A DNA stretch of 54,806 nt from positions 1 through 54,806 of the forward strand of contig DQVI01000075.1 in assembly GCA_015661825.1 (NCBI GenBank), written 5' to 3'. Position numbers and translations under genes: made by a program. Positions 1 through 9,912 of the stretch are shown here, in pieces. The notes under the pieces were generated by a model. The model ran no database searches and was not told where the DNA came from. It saw only the letters and a list, made by a program, of their open reading frames with translations. Each line of letters opens with the position of its first letter. Within the stretch, counting starts at the first letter, position 1. The stretch is from Novosphingobium capsulatum (GTDB lineage: Bacteria > Pseudomonadota > Alphaproteobacteria > Sphingomonadales > Sphingomonadaceae).

Positions 1-126
1 CGCACAATGCCGCCGCGCCGGCGCACCGCCCTGTCCGGCGACCTGAGCGGGCCCCCCGCGCCCCTCGCGCCTTTCAGCGCCTCCCCGTCATTCCCATCTG
101 CCAGAATTCCAACAGGATCACCCCCG

Positions 127-1182
127 ATGTCTCTTCTCGAAGCCCGCAAGACCTACAAGCCCTTCGAATATCCCTGGGCCTACGAATACTGGAAGCGCCA
201 GCAGCAGATCCACTGGATGCCCGAGGAAGTGCCGCTGGGCGAAGATTGCCGCGACTGGGCCCAGAAGCTCTCGGACCACGAGCGCAACCTGCTCACCCAG
301 ATCTTCCGCTTCTTCACCCAGGCCGACGTGGAAGTGCAGGACTGCTACCACGAGAAGTATGGCCGGGTGTTCAAGCCCACCGAAGTCAAGATGATGCTGG
401 CCGCGTTCTCCAACATGGAAACGATCCACATCGCGGCCTATTCGCACCTGCTCGACACCATCGGCATGCCCGAAAGCGAATATGGCATGTTCCTCGAATA
501 CGAGGAAATGAAGGCCAAGCATGACTACATGCAGCAGTTCGGCGTCGATTCGGACGAAGACATCGCGCGCACGCTGGCCATGTTCGGCGGCTTTACCGAA
601 GGCCTCCAGCTCTTCGCTTCGTTCGCGATGCTGATGAACTTCCCGCGCTTCAACAAGATGAAGGGCATGGGCCAGATCGTCTCGTGGTCGGTGCGCGATG
701 AATCGCTCCACTGCGAAGCGATCACCCGCCTGTTCAAGGAATTCTGCGCCGAGCGCCAGTGCCTGACCAAGGCGGTCAAGGAGGACATCCTCGACTGCTG
801 CCAGAAGACCGTCCGCCTCGAAGACGCCTTCATCGACCTGGCCTTCGAACAGGGCCCGGTCCCCGGCATGAGCGCCAAGGAAATCAAGCGCTACATCCGC
901 TACATCGCCGACTGGCGCCTGGGCCAGCTGGGCTTCGACCCGATCTACATGATCGAGGAACACCCCCTGCCCTGGCTGACCCCGCTGCTCAACGGCGTCG
1001 AACATGCCAACTTCTTCGAAACCCGCGCCACCGAATATTCAAAGGCAGCCACGCGCGGCAACTGGAACGAAGTCTGGTCCGATTTCGACGGTCGCCGCAA
1101 GGCCAAGGCCGCCAATCCGGCCCCGGAAACCATCGAAATCGACATCGACATGTTTGGTGGCAACGACGTCGCGGCGGAGTGA
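127..1182 (+). CDS. nrdB: Ribonucleoside-diphosphate reductase, small (beta) subunit
   Basis: This is the class I ribonucleotide reductase radical subunit, which makes deoxyribonucleotides together with a large subunit that is not in this window. The protein is 351 aa. The diiron ligands are visible in order: Asp in FTQADVEVQD, Glu and His in METIHIAAYSH, Glu in GFTEGLQLF, and Glu and His in RDESLHCEAI. The Tyr four residues after the first His fits the radical tyrosine position. The frame stays open 40 codons upstream, but that stretch is Pro/Ala/Ser-rich and unlike the family. The ATG at 127, preceded by AGGA, matches the usual N-terminus (MSLLEARKTYKPF). A hairpin repeat follows about 60 bases after the stop. 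Confidence 0.93.
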   Translation: MSLLEARKTYKPFEYPWAYEYWKRQQQIHWMPEEVPLGEDCRDWAQKLSDHERNLLTQIFRFFTQADVEVQDCYHEKYGRVFKPTEVKMMLAAFSNMETIHIAAYSHLLDTIGMPESEYGMFLEYEEMKAKHDYMQQFGVDSDEDIARTLAMFGGFTEGLQLFASFAMLMNFPRFNKMKGMGQIVSWSVRDESLHCEAITRLFKEFCAERQCLTKAVKEDILDCCQKTVRLEDAFIDLAFEQGPVPGMSAKEIKRYIRYIADWRLGQLGFDPIYMIEEHPLPWLTPLLNGVEHANFFETRATEYSKAATRGNWNEVWSDFDGRRKAKAANPAPETIEIDIDMFGGNDVAAE

Positions 1183-1241
1183 GGTCACGTAGGCGCGGGG
1201 TTCTTCACCCGGACCTGCGCCTATTTTTCCAGAAGAGTATG

Positions 1242-1300
1242 GAAGAAAAGGGATAATGCAGGGGCCATCGCCCCTGCACCCCGTTAATTCTGGTTCTGCT
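1242..1300 (+). terminator. Terminator-like hairpin, dispersed repeat copy 1
   Basis: An 8-bp perfect stem (1258-1265 with 1270-1277) has the loop CATC and is followed by CACCCC and a TTA. The flanks and hairpin closely match two other gene-end copies at about 40236-40290 (+) and 40322-40383 (-). It lies downstream of nrdB in the same orientation. There is no clear U-tract, so classical intrinsic termination is uncertain. Confidence 0.5.
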
Positions 1301-1395
1301 TGCCCCTTGCTTCGGCCAGAACACCCGGAGACGCTCTGGTTTATGTGCATTGTTCTTGTTAGGACTTTGCCATTCGCGCGAGAGGGGCTCGATTC

Positions 1396-2445
1396 ATGCT
1401 GCAACCGGGCCGCAATATTGCATCGTTGACGGGGCTTCGCGGATTGGCGGCCCTGGCCGTCGTGTTCCACCATGCCAGCAGCGAGGCGACGCAAACCTCC
1501 CTGTTTCGCGGCCAGCCGATGGTCGATATCTTCTTCGCGCTGTCGGGCTTCGTGATGAGCTACGTCTATCTGGCGCGTGGCCCGCTCGACTGGATGGCCT
1601 TTGCCCGCTCCCGCTTTGCCCGGATCTATCCGCTCCACGCGGCAACCGCGCTGGCCATGGCCGCAGCCAGTCTGGCGGTCGCCCGCCTGACTCATGCGCC
1701 CTGGCCCGATTACCTCAGTCCCGTGCAGGCCCTGCGCGAAGCGACGCTGACGATGGCCATGCCGCTGGTGGGGGCCGACAAACTGTGGAATTTCCCCGCC
1801 TGGTCGATCTCGGTCGAATGGTGGACCTATTTTACCCTGTTTCCGCTTTTGGTCTATTTCGGCCCGCGCCTCACCAACCGGCAGGCGCTTGCCCTGTTCC
1901 TGATCGCGGCGATCGCGCTGGCCGCGCTGCTCCACCTCGATCTGGCCAAGGCGACGCGCGGCTGGCCCGCGTTCGGACGCGCACTGGTCGGCTTTGGCGG
2001 CGGCTGGGTCGCCCATCGCTTCGCCGCGAGCACGAACCGGACGCTCTCCCCGCCGATGGCCGACACCGTGGCGCTGGGCGTGCTCGCCTGCATCTATGGC
2101 ACCGCGCCGATTACCGGCGAAGATGCCTGGTATCTGCTGCCGGTCTATCCGGTGCTGGTGTTTGCCCTGGCCACGACCCCCACGTCCGCCAGCGCCCGGT
2201 TCCTGTCATGGCGCCCGGTCGAATGGCTCGGCGAGATCAGTTTCTCGATCTATCTGGTCCACTCGATCGTGCTCGACGTATTCAAGCAGGTCAGCGCGAA
2301 GATCGTGCCGCTGACCGGACAGGCCGAATGGATCGCCGTGATGGTGCCTGCCACGCTGCTGGTGGCGCCGGTCAGCTATTATCTGCTGGAAATGCCGATG
2401 CGCCGGCTGCTCTCTCCGCGCAAGCCGGCCCGCACGGCGCCATAG
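1396..2445 (+). CDS. Acyltransferase 3 family membrane protein
   Basis: This 349-aa multi-spanning membrane protein belongs to the acyltransferase 3 (OafA/NodX-like) family, which O-acylates sugars of surface or secreted glycans. The hallmark N-terminus TGLRGLAALAVVFHH carries the family His. Several hydrophobic helices follow, and the C-terminus has the typical EMPMRRLL-type end. There is no C-terminal SGNH domain, unlike the larger acyltransferase at 16156. The ATG at 1396 is preceded by a purine-rich GAGAGGGG at good spacing. It stands alone between nrdB and the minus-strand genes. The substrate cannot be read from sequence. A role in decorating the polysaccharide made by the downstream locus is only a guess. 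Confidence 0.85.
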   Translation: MLQPGRNIASLTGLRGLAALAVVFHHASSEATQTSLFRGQPMVDIFFALSGFVMSYVYLARGPLDWMAFARSRFARIYPLHAATALAMAAASLAVARLTHAPWPDYLSPVQALREATLTMAMPLVGADKLWNFPAWSISVEWWTYFTLFPLLVYFGPRLTNRQALALFLIAAIALAALLHLDLAKATRGWPAFGRALVGFGGGWVAHRFAASTNRTLSPPMADTVALGVLACIYGTAPITGEDAWYLLPVYPVLVFALATTPTSASARFLSWRPVEWLGEISFSIYLVHSIVLDVFKQVSAKIVPLTGQAEWIAVMVPATLLVAPVSYYLLEMPMRRLLSPRKPARTAP

Positions 2446-2460
2446 ACAGGGCGCCTCCCT

Positions 2461-2715
2461 TCACTCCCTCATTGCGCGGGCCGCCAGCCAGAGCCGGATC
2501 GCCCCGGCAAGACCCGAAGGCGTGGAACTGGCGATCCGTTCGGCATCGATCCGCGCGATCAGGGCATTGAGCGGCATGCCTTCGCGCCCGGCCTCGCGGC
2601 GCAACCAGTCCCAGAACAGCGGTTCGAGACTGATCGAGGTCTTGTGCCCGGCAATCTCGACCGAGTGTTTGACCGGAGGATGATAGGGGACCGCAGAAGG
2701 ATCAGGATCTGTCAT
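2461..2715 (-). CDS. Ribbon-helix-helix domain protein (RHH_4 type)
   Basis: This small protein of 84 aa has a core HSVEIAGHKTSISLEPLFW followed by WLRREAGREGMPLNALI. That is the RHH_4 pattern common in alphaproteobacteria: a beta strand followed by two helices that dimerise and may bind DNA. The C-terminus SGLAGAIRLWLA is also typical. The frame is open further upstream, but the ATG at 2715 (MTDPDPSAV) gives the family's usual length. The gene lies downstream of phaB on the same strand, 73 bases from its stop, so co-transcription is possible. Its target is unknown. Confidence 0.8.
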   Translation of the reverse strand: MTDPDPSAVPYHPPVKHSVEIAGHKTSISLEPLFWDWLRREAGREGMPLNALIARIDAERIASSTPSGLAGAIRLWLAARAMRE

Positions 2716-2788
2716 GACAGGTCCGGTTCTGGGCCGAACCGGGCCGAAACGCAAATGCGCCCCGACCCGTGCCGACCGGTCCCGGCAA

Positions 2789-3511
2789 TCAGTACATGTG
2801 CTGGCCACCGTTGATCGACATCGTCGATCCGGTGACAAAGCCGCCTTCTTCCGACGTCAGGAAAACCACGCCCCGCGCGATTTCACTGGCCTGTCCCAGA
2901 CGACCGACCGGAATGCGGGAGATGATCTTGTCGAGCACCGCCGGGGGCACGGCGGCCACCATGTCGGTGTCGATATAGCCGGGCGCGATGGCATTGGCCG
3001 TCACGCCATACTTGGCGCCTTCCTGGGCCAGCGCCTTGGTGAAGCCGTGAATGCCCGACTTGGCCGCGGCATAGTTCACCTGACCATACTGGCCGGCCTG
3101 ACCGTTGATCGAACCGATGTTGACGATCCGGCCCCAGCCGCGCTCGCGCATGCCCGGAAACGTGGCCTTGGCCATGTTGAAGCATCCACCCAGATTGATG
3201 CGCATGACCTCGTTCCAGTCATCGAAGGTCATCTTGTGGAGCACGCCATCGCGGGTGATGCCCGCGTTGTTGACCACGATGTCGATCGGGCCGACTTCGG
3301 CGGCAACCCGCGCGCAGCCTTCCTGCGATGCCTCGAAATCGCCGACGTCCCAGCGATAGGTCTTGATTCCCGTGCGTTCGGCGAAAGCCTGCGCCTTCTC
3401 CTCATTGCCTGCATAGTTCGCGACGACGGTTCGCCCTTGTTCCTGGAGGGCAAGGCAAATCGCTTCGCCAATACCCCGAGTTCCGCCTGTCACGATGGCC
3501 ACTCGCGTCAT
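2789..3511 (-). CDS. phaB: Acetoacetyl-CoA reductase (NADPH-dependent SDR)
   Basis: PhaB reduces acetoacetyl-CoA to (R)-3-hydroxybutyryl-CoA for polyhydroxyalkanoate synthesis. The protein is 240 aa, the normal size. It has the short-chain dehydrogenase cofactor loop GGTRGIGEAI at the N-terminus, NNAG near residue 90, a Ser in GSINGQ and the catalytic Tyr and Lys in YAAAKSG. The opening MTRVAIVTGGTRGIGEAI and the stretch VNNAGITRDG match PhaB better than FabG. The start at 3511 was chosen over an upstream TTG/GTG-type extension because the conserved Rossmann strand begins directly after it. No phaA or phaC is in the window. Confidence 0.87.
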   Translation of the reverse strand: MTRVAIVTGGTRGIGEAICLALQEQGRTVVANYAGNEEKAQAFAERTGIKTYRWDVGDFEASQEGCARVAAEVGPIDIVVNNAGITRDGVLHKMTFDDWNEVMRINLGGCFNMAKATFPGMRERGWGRIVNIGSINGQAGQYGQVNYAAAKSGIHGFTKALAQEGAKYGVTANAIAPGYIDTDMVAAVPPAVLDKIISRIPVGRLGQASEIARGVVFLTSEEGGFVTGSTMSINGGQHMY

Positions 3512-3668
3512 TCCTGGTACTCCCGTTCTCACCAGCTTCGATGGCCCTAGGCTAGGATTATGAAACGCTTGCGGCAACCCGCCTGCGCAGCAATTGATAA
3601 ATTTCCCAAACTGGAATTGATAAAGACCGGAAAGGCTTTGGAACCGGCGAGTCGCGGGCTTTCGGTCA

Positions 3669-3694
3669 AGAAAAAGGCCCGCCAGAGCGAGCCT
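3669..3694 (-). terminator. Intrinsic terminator for the 3741-4613 gene
   Basis: On the minus strand an 8-bp GC-rich stem with one G-T pair (arms 3687-3694 and 3675-3682, loop 3683-3686) is followed directly by TTTTCTT. It lies about 45 bases downstream of the stop of the gene ending at 3741, on the correct strand for a Rho-independent terminator. Confidence 0.65.
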
Positions 3695-3740
3695 TGTTTC
3701 AACCGAATCGGACCAGGATCTTGCTTAAAAGCAAAAATAC

Positions 3741-4613
3741 CTAGAATCGGAACTGCGTCCCCAGATAGACAGCCTGGCTGTCCTGCTTGCCATCGGTCAG
3801 CGGACGCAGGCGATCCCGTTCCGACGAATAGCGGATGCCCGCCGTCACATCGAGATTGCGGGTCAGGCGATAGCTGCCGCCAAAATCCACCTGGTAATCG
3901 CCCTGTCCTTCGAGCGTGCGCGGCGCGCGACCGGTGCGTTCCTTTTCGTCGAGCGCGAGGCGCGGCGCCAGACGGCTGGGCGTCGCCGAGGTGATCGAGC
4001 TGCTGACCGACTTGCCCGCTGCCGAGAAGTGGCTGAGATCGGGCATGTCGATGCGCTGGACATCGCGCGAGAAGCTGGTGCCGCTGGTGCCAAGGCCGCT
4101 GGTGACGGCAAAGCTCTGATAGCCGCGCGCCATGCCCAGGTTGAACGCATTGGGCGCGATGCGCAGCGGCGCGGCGGCGCCCGGCGTCGTGCCGATATTG
4201 CCCAGAACGCCACGGACCAGAATGACCCCGGTGATTTCCGGGTTCACGCGGACGGCCACGGTGATCGAACGCTCGGCCCGCGAATCCGAACCAGCGGGGG
4301 TGAAGCGGAAAGCCTGGCTGTTGGCCACGCCACGCACGGTGATGACCCGTGCCAGACGCGGATCGCCCGAAGCTGGCGTGAACGAGCCGATCCCGCCCCG
4401 CGCAGCAAGGCTGACCTGGCTGAGCCGGGCCTGCGCGAGCGGAGCGAACGTGCCGGTGACAGCGCGGCTGACGGTCGGCGCGATGACCAGACCGGCGGCG
4501 ACACAGGCGCCAACCAGGAGCGGAGCCCGCAGGGCGCGCCGCAGCGAAGAAGGGCGCATGACGCCGCGGCGCGAAACGCCCGCTTCCGTCCTGATGCCAT
4601 CCTTGCCGCTCAT
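3741..4613 (-). CDS. Exported protein, possible outer-membrane beta-barrel, unknown function
   Basis: I do not recognise this 290-aa protein as a named family. A basic N-terminus is followed by a hydrophobic stretch (about residues 30-50) ending in SRAVTG, which looks like a signal peptide or anchor. The last 50 residues alternate polar and hydrophobic positions (VDFGGSYRLTRNLDVTAGI) and the chain ends in QFRF. A terminal aromatic residue on a beta strand is typical of outer-membrane proteins. The middle carries the words ITVRGV and ILVRGV in two similar blocks, each about 40-60 residues, suggesting a duplicated beta module. It has its own terminator downstream and stands alone, divergent from the DUF3576 gene. 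Confidence 0.6.
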   Translation of the reverse strand: MSGKDGIRTEAGVSRRGVMRPSSLRRALRAPLLVGACVAAGLVIAPTVSRAVTGTFAPLAQARLSQVSLAARGGIGSFTPASGDPRLARVITVRGVANSQAFRFTPAGSDSRAERSITVAVRVNPEITGVILVRGVLGNIGTTPGAAAPLRIAPNAFNLGMARGYQSFAVTSGLGTSGTSFSRDVQRIDMPDLSHFSAAGKSVSSSITSATPSRLAPRLALDEKERTGRAPRTLEGQGDYQVDFGGSYRLTRNLDVTAGIRYSSERDRLRPLTDGKQDSQAVYLGTQFRF

Positions 4614-5052
4614 GACCCTGCCTGCTTCCTGTTCTTGCCCGCAAATCCGGGCCGTTCATGCCCCATGCCCATCCCCGGAAAGAGGAGGAGTGTGACACCG
4701 GCATGACGCCTTGGGCTTTTCTAGTCCTGCCCCCCCGCAATTTCCAGATCCCAAGCGCGCAGGCACGCAACCATTTTTCTGGCTGTGGCCAAGTGGTGAC
4801 AGGCAGGCATAGGCCTCTCCCCTCCCTGGCGCCCCGCATGTCCCCCATGCGCGCCCAAGCCCGCCCTACGCCCGGCCCACGCCCGCCCCGCGCGCCAAGC
4901 GTGCAACGCGGCTTGCCGGGCGAGGGGCCGGGGTGATAGAGGCAGTGACAGAGACTTGGGCCCGAGGGCCGGGCGCTCACACGATTTTATCATGCAGGGC
5001 TTGCGGTTATGCCGTTTTTCGCAAGATCCCTGCCAGACAGGACAGGATTGAC
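4614..5052. other. Divergent intergenic region (439 bp)
   Basis: The region separates the minus-strand exported-protein gene from the plus-strand DUF3576 gene, so promoters for both should lie here. I could not find a convincing -35/-10 pair. The central part is very C-rich and Pro/Arg-coding in all frames, so the ORFs across it are not convincing. I see nothing else in it. Confidence 0.4.
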
Positions 5053-5574
5053 GTGACGATCAGCGCCATCGCCCGCCACATTACCAAGACCACCGGGATC
5101 AAAACCACCGGAATCAAGATCACTGTGGCCCCGGCGCTTGCCCTTGGCACCATCGCTCTGGCGCTGTCGGGCTGTGCGGCCCATGGCAACAAGAAGGTCG
5201 CCAAGCTCGACAAGAATCCCTCGCTGGCCGCCAGCAAGGTCACCACGATCGGCGTCAACGCCTACCTGTGGCGCGCGAGCCTCGATTCGCTCTCGTTCAT
5301 GCCCCTGCTCCAGACCGACAGCAACGGCGGCGTGATCGTGACCGACTGGTATACCAACCCGCGCGACCCGAACGAGCGCATGAAGGTCAGCGTCTCGATC
5401 CTCGATCAGGACTTGCGCGCCGACGCCCTGCGCGTGACCGCCAGCCGGCAGGTCGCCCGGAACGGCGGCTGGATCGACGCCCCGGTACAGGCGGCCACTG
5501 TCCAGAAGCTGGAAGACGTAATCCTGACCAAGGCCCGCGACTTGCGCCGCCAGTCCCTGCCCGGCGCGCTCTGA
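5053..5574 (+). CDS. DUF3576 domain lipoprotein
   Basis: This is a predicted lipoprotein of 173 aa from the GTG at 5053. A hydrophobic segment APALALGTIALALSGC ends in a lipobox, with Cys as the lipidated residue. The body, from IGVNAYLWRASLDSLSF through SDPxGG-like and WYTNPRDPNERMKV, is the DUF3576 pattern found widely in alphaproteobacteria. Its function is not known. The frame is open back to 4933, but that extension would bury the signal peptide more than 80 residues in, so the GTG is preferred. A small in-frame repeat (KTTGI twice) lies just before the hydrophobic core. It precedes leuS and lptE, a context consistent with envelope biogenesis. Confidence 0.82.
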   Translation: MTISAIARHITKTTGIKTTGIKITVAPALALGTIALALSGCAAHGNKKVAKLDKNPSLAASKVTTIGVNAYLWRASLDSLSFMPLLQTDSNGGVIVTDWYTNPRDPNERMKVSVSILDQDLRADALRVTASRQVARNGGWIDAPVQAATVQKLEDVILTKARDLRRQSLPGAL

Positions 5575-5685
5575 TTGCCTTTGTCGGCTTTCGGGCCGAC
5601 ACAGCCTCCCCCCTCTCCCACAATGCGGCACGCCCCAAGCGGCACGCGCTTGCGATAAGGCGTGCCGCTTCCTAAAGAGCGCGCC

Positions 5686-8256
5686 ATGACTTCCGCTCCT
5701 GCCCAGCCCAATCCCGGCCAGCCCGCTTCTGGCCGCTTCGATCCCGCCACTGCCGACTTGCGCTGGCAGAAGGCCTGGGACGACGCCCAGTCGTTCCGTG
5801 CCGACGACACCAGCACCAAGCCGCGCAGCTATGTGCTCGAGATGTTCCCCTATCCTTCGGGGCGCATCCACATCGGCCACGTGCGCAACTACACGATGGG
5901 CGACGTGCTGGCGCGCTACAAGAAGATGACCGGGCACGAAGTGCTCCATCCGATGGGCTGGGACGCATTCGGCATGCCGGCGGAAAACGCCGCGATGGAA
6001 AAGGGCGTGCATCCGGGCGGCTGGACGCGCGAGAACATCGCCAACATGAAGGCGCAGTTGAAGCGCCTGGGCTTCGCGCTCGACTGGAGCCGCGAGATCG
6101 CGACCTGCGAGCCGGAATACTATGGCCACGAACAGGCCCTGTTCCTCGACCTTTATGCCGGTGGCCTCGTCTACCGCAAGGAATCGGCGGTCAACTGGGA
6201 CCCGATCGACCACACCGTGCTCGCCAACGAGCAGGTGATCGACGGGCGCGGCTGGCGCTCGGGCGCGCTGGTCGAAAAGCGCAAGCTCAACCAGTGGTTC
6301 CTCAAGATCACCGACTTTGCCGACGAACTGCTCGAAGGCCTTTCCACCCTCGACAAGTGGCCCGAAAAGGTCCGCCTGATGCAGGAAAACTGGATCGGCA
6401 AGAGCCAGGGGCTGGAATTCCGCTTCACCCTGTCGAACGGCGTGACCCTTCCGGTCTACACCACCCGCCCCGACACGATCTTCGGGGCAAGCTTCGTGGC
6501 CGTGGCCGCCGACCACCCGGTCGCGCAGGCCGCCGCAGCGGGCAACCCCGCCGCGCAGGACTTCATCGCGCTGTGCAAGCAGGGCGGGACGACCGCCGCC
6601 GAACTCGAAACCGCCGAAAAGCTGGGCTTCGACACCGGCCTGACCGCCGCGCACCCGTTCACCGGCGCGGCCCTGCCGGTCTACATCGCCAATTTCGTGC
6701 TGATGGACTATGGCACCGGCGCGATCATGGCCGTGCCCGGCCACGACCAGCGCGACTTCGACTTTGCCACCAAGTACGGCTTGCCGATCCACCGCGTGGT
6801 CGCCGCCGACGCGGCGCAGGCCGATGCGCCGTTCGGCACGGAAGCCGAAGCGGGCGACGGCATTCTGGTCAACTCGCAGTTCCTCGACGGGATGAGCGTG
6901 GCGCAGGCCAAGGCCGCCGTGATCGGTCGCGCCCAGGCCGAAGGCTGGGGCGAGGGCAAGACCGTGTGGCGCCTGCGCGACTGGGGCGTGAGCCGCCAGC
7001 GCTATTGGGGCACGCCGATTCCCTTCGTCCATTGCGAAGTGTGCGGCGTGGTGCCGGTGCCCAAGAAGCACCTGCCGGTCACCCTGCCCGAAGACGTCGA
7101 CTTCTCGGTGCCGGGCAACCCGCTCGACCGCCATCCGACGTGGAAGCATGTCGATTGCCCGCAGTGCGGCCACCCCGCCCGCCGCGAAACCGACACGCTC
7201 GACACCTTCGTCGACAGTTCGTGGTACTTCCTGCGCTTTGCCAGCCAGCCCGCCGACCGCCCGTTCGATCCTGAACAGATCAGGCAGTGGCTGCCGGTCG
7301 AACAGTATATCGGCGGTATCGAGCACGCGATCCTGCACTTGCTCTATGCCCGGTTCTGGACCCGCGCCCTCGCCCGCATCGGCAAGGTCGATGTGAAGGA
7401 GCCGTTCGGCAGCCTGTTCACGCAAGGGATGGTCACGCACGAGACCTATTCGCGCGTTGACCCGGCCAATGGCCAGCCGATCTGGTATGCGCCGGGCGAC
7501 ATCGAGCGCACCGGCGAAGGCGCCACGCTCAAGGCCGATGGCCAGCCGGTCGAGATCGGCCGCGTGATCAAGATGTCGAAGTCCAAGAAGAACGTGGTGG
7601 ACCCCGACGACATCGTCGCCCGCTATGGCGCCGACGCCATCCGCTGGTTCATGCTGTCCGACAGCCCGCCCGAGCGCGACCTGCCGTGGTCGGAAGCGGG
7701 CATCGAGGGCTGCGCCCGCTTCGTCCAGCGCCTGTGGCGCCTGTTCGCCCAGATCGACGCGGGTGCGCAAGGCCGGGACAAGACGCTGGATCGCAAGGTT
7801 CACCAGACCGTCCATGCCGTGGGTCAGGACATCGAGGCGCTCGGCTTCAACAAGGCCGTCGCGCGCATCTACGAACTGACCGGCGCGACCGAAAAGGCCG
7901 CCCCCTCGGCCAGCCGCACCGATGCCATCCGCACCCTGCTGCTGCTGATCGCGCCGATGATGCCGCATCTGGCCGAAGAAGCCTTCGCCGCCGATGGGCT
8001 GGGACAGGGGCAGGGGCTGGTGGCGGACGTCGCCTGGCCCGCAGTCGATCCCGCGCTGCTGGTGGACGACGAAGTGACCGTCGCCGTGCAGGTCAAGGGC
8101 AAGCTGCGCGACACGCTGACCGTGGCCAAGGGCACTTCGCGCGAAGAGCTCGAACGCCTTGCGCTGGCCTCGCAGAACGTGCAGCGTGCGCTCGACGGGG
8201 CAGACGTGAAGAAGGTGATCGTGGTGCCCGACCGACTGGTGAACCTCGTTGTCTAA
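5686..8256 (+). CDS. leuS: Leucyl-tRNA synthetase
   Basis: This class I aminoacyl-tRNA synthetase charges tRNA-Leu. The protein is 856 aa, the usual bacterial length. The HIGH signature is in [12 protein letters not shown] near residue 60. An editing (CP1) domain contains [12 protein letters not shown] and a conserved Asp-rich [10 protein letters not shown]. The KMSKS loop is [13 protein letters not shown] near residue 632. The start at 5686 (MTSAPAQPN) is preceded by AAGAG. A GTG eight codons upstream is the only alternative. Its end overlaps the lptE start by 8 bp, so translation is probably coupled. Confidence 0.97.
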   Translation: MTSAPAQPNPGQPASGRFDPATADLRWQKAWDDAQSFRADDTSTKPRSYVLEMFPYPSGRIHIGHVRNYTMGDVLARYKKMTGHEVLHPMGWDAFGMPAENAAMEKGVHPGGWTRENIANMKAQLKRLGFALDWSREIATCEPEYYGHEQALFLDLYAGGLVYRKESAVNWDPIDHTVLANEQVIDGRGWRSGALVEKRKLNQWFLKITDFADELLEGLSTLDKWPEKVRLMQENWIGKSQGLEFRFTLSNGVTLPVYTTRPDTIFGASFVAVAADHPVAQAAAAGNPAAQDFIALCKQGGTTAAELETAEKLGFDTGLTAAHPFTGAALPVYIANFVLMDYGTGAIMAVPGHDQRDFDFATKYGLPIHRVVAADAAQADAPFGTEAEAGDGILVNSQFLDGMSVAQAKAAVIGRAQAEGWGEGKTVWRLRDWGVSRQRYWGTPIPFVHCEVCGVVPVPKKHLPVTLPEDVDFSVPGNPLDRHPTWKHVDCPQCGHPARRETDTLDTFVDSSWYFLRFASQPADRPFDPEQIRQWLPVEQYIGGIEHAILHLLYARFWTRALARIGKVDVKEPFGSLFTQGMVTHETYSRVDPANGQPIWYAPGDIERTGEGATLKADGQPVEIGRVIKMSKSKKNVVDPDDIVARYGADAIRWFMLSDSPPERDLPWSEAGIEGCARFVQRLWRLFAQIDAGAQGRDKTLDRKVHQTVHAVGQDIEALGFNKAVARIYELTGATEKAAPSASRTDAIRTLLLLIAPMMPHLAEEAFAADGLGQGQGLVADVAWPAVDPALLVDDEVTVAVQVKGKLRDTLTVAKGTSREELERLALASQNVQRALDGADVKKVIVVPDRLVNLVV

Positions 8257-8845
8257 GCTCTCGCTCTCCCTGACGTGCGCCATGGGCGCGGGCCTCGTGC
8301 TCGCGCTCGGTGGCTGTGGCCTCCATCCGATGTACGCCGGGGGCGGCTCGGGCGCGGTGGCCACCGCTGTTGCCAGTGTCGAGGTCTCCCCGATTCCGGG
8401 CAAGTCGGGCTGGCTCGTGCGCCACGATCTGGCCGACCGGCTGGGTTCAGACGGCAACCACCCGCGCTATCGCCTCGATGTCCGGCTCGACGAAAAGCTT
8501 CAGGGCCTGGGCCAGATGTCCGACGATACGATCACCCGCGAACGCCGCACGATGCGCGCGCGCTACCAGTTGGTCGACCTGAACACCGGCGCCATCGCGC
8601 TCGACGCCACGGCCTCGGTCGACGAGGGCCTCGACGTGGTGTCCAGCGAATATGCGGTGATCGCCGCCGAACAGACCGCGCAGGAGAACCTCGCGCGCGA
8701 GCTGTCCGACCAGATCGTCACCCGCGTGGCCACGCGCCTGCGCGCCGCAGTCCGGGGCGAACAACCCATCCCCGCGCCTTCCTCGGCGCCGCCGTCCGAT
8801 CAGGGCGAAGGCACCGGTGGCGCGCCCACCTCCGGCGGGCATTGA
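8249..8845 (+). CDS. lptE: LPS-assembly lipoprotein LptE
   Basis: LptE plugs the LptD barrel in the outer membrane and helps insert lipopolysaccharide. The protein is 198 aa. A signal peptide with lipobox LALGGC puts the lipidated Cys near residue 23, followed by GLHPMYAG, which is typical of alphaproteobacterial LptE. The remainder has the family's alpha/beta pattern, including [15 protein letters not shown]. The start appears to be a TTG at 8249 overlapping the end of leuS. An ATG at 8282 would remove most of the positively charged n-region, so TTG is favoured. The leuS-lptE-holA order is common in sphingomonads. Confidence 0.88.
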   Translation: MSKLSLSLTCAMGAGLVLALGGCGLHPMYAGGGSGAVATAVASVEVSPIPGKSGWLVRHDLADRLGSDGNHPRYRLDVRLDEKLQGLGQMSDDTITRERRTMRARYQLVDLNTGAIALDATASVDEGLDVVSSEYAVIAAEQTAQENLARELSDQIVTRVATRLRAAVRGEQPIPAPSSAPPSDQGEGTGGAPTSGGH

Positions 8846-8855
8846 TCCCCCTGCG

Positions 8856-9878
8856 GTGAAAGCCACCCAGAAAACCTTTCCCGGCATGGCGGTACGCGCC
8901 GCACAGGAATGCCGGATCTTCTTCTTCTGCGGTCCCGACGAAGCCGGGGCCGCAGATGCGGCCGCGCGCATTGCGGGCCTGCTGGGCGAGGCCGAGCGCG
9001 TGGAGATGACCGGCGCCGACTTGCGCCGCGACCCGGTCCGCCTCGCCGACGAGGCCCGCTCGGTCTCGCTGTTCGGCGACCGCCGCCAGATTCACATCCG
9101 CACCGCGGGCGACGAGACGTTCGACGCCATCGAGACCCTGCTTGCCAGTCCGGTCGAAGGCTGGCCGGTGCTGATCGTGGCGACGTCGGCCACCGACAAG
9201 TCGCGCGTGGCCAAGTTGCTGGCCGACCGCCCCGATGCGCTGGTCGGCATGTTCCATCCGCCCGACATGCGCGCGGTGATCGACAGCGTGCGCGACATGG
9301 CGGGCGCGGCGGGCCTGCGGATGACCGGCGATCTGGCCGAGCGCATCGCCCGCGCCACCGCGCTCGATACCCGCATGGCGCGCAGCGAGATCGAGAAGCT
9401 CGCCCTCTACCTCGACGCCAGCCCGCAATCCCCGCGCACCGCCGATGCCGCCGCGCTCGACGCCGTGGGCGCCGCCACCGAGGACGACGGCATGATGCCC
9501 GTGGTCAATGCCGTCCTCTCGGGCGATTCGCGCCGCATGGGCGCAGAACTCGCCCGCGCCCGCGAAATGGGCATCAATCCGGTGGGGCTTCTTCTGGCCT
9601 TTGAACGGCGCGCCGCACAATTGGCGCAACTTGCCGGACGTCTGGGCACCCGATCCGATATCAACAGTTTCCTCGAACAGGAAATGGCTGCCCGCCGCGT
9701 CTTCTTTCGAGACAAGCCGGATCTGGCCAATCAACTCAAGCGCTGGCGTGGAAAACGCCTCGAACGTCTGCTCGAACGGCTGATTTCGTTGCATCGCAGC
9801 CTTTTGGCCGACAGCCGCAATGCCGACCTGCAACTCTGGCACGCTCTGTCAGAAATTACGCGCGCCGCGTCGCGCTAG
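8856..9878 (+). CDS. holA: DNA polymerase III delta subunit
   Basis: HolA is the clamp-loader wrench subunit of the replicative polymerase. The protein is 340 aa from the GTG at 8856 (MKATQKTFPG). Recognition comes from IFFFCGPDEAGAADAA near the N-terminus, RRDPVRLADEARSVSLFGDRR, and the C-terminal helical collar domain with SGDSRRMGAELARAREMG. An earlier in-frame start at 8817 would overlap lptE and adds a Pro-rich leader, so the GTG is preferred. It lies 10 bases after lptE in the same operon. A 9-bp hairpin follows at 9960-9982. Confidence 0.9.
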   Translation: MKATQKTFPGMAVRAAQECRIFFFCGPDEAGAADAAARIAGLLGEAERVEMTGADLRRDPVRLADEARSVSLFGDRRQIHIRTAGDETFDAIETLLASPVEGWPVLIVATSATDKSRVAKLLADRPDALVGMFHPPDMRAVIDSVRDMAGAAGLRMTGDLAERIARATALDTRMARSEIEKLALYLDASPQSPRTADAAALDAVGAATEDDGMMPVVNAVLSGDSRRMGAELARAREMGINPVGLLLAFERRAAQLAQLAGRLGTRSDINSFLEQEMAARRVFFRDKPDLANQLKRWRGKRLERLLERLISLHRSLLADSRNADLQLWHALSEITRAASR

Positions 9879-9912
9879 GTCTTTTCAATCGACTCACCTT
9901 TCGTAAAACGCT

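Noticed and set aside
7..126. N-terminal extension of the ribonucleotide reductase gene
   Set aside because: The 40 extra residues are Pro/Ser/Ala-rich and absent from the family. The ATG at 127 has a binding site and matches known N-termini.
4990..8457. A 1155-codon open frame on the minus strand
   Set aside because: It is the antisense shadow of leuS and lptE. High GC at third positions removes stops on the opposite strand. No domain is recognisable and leuS is certain.
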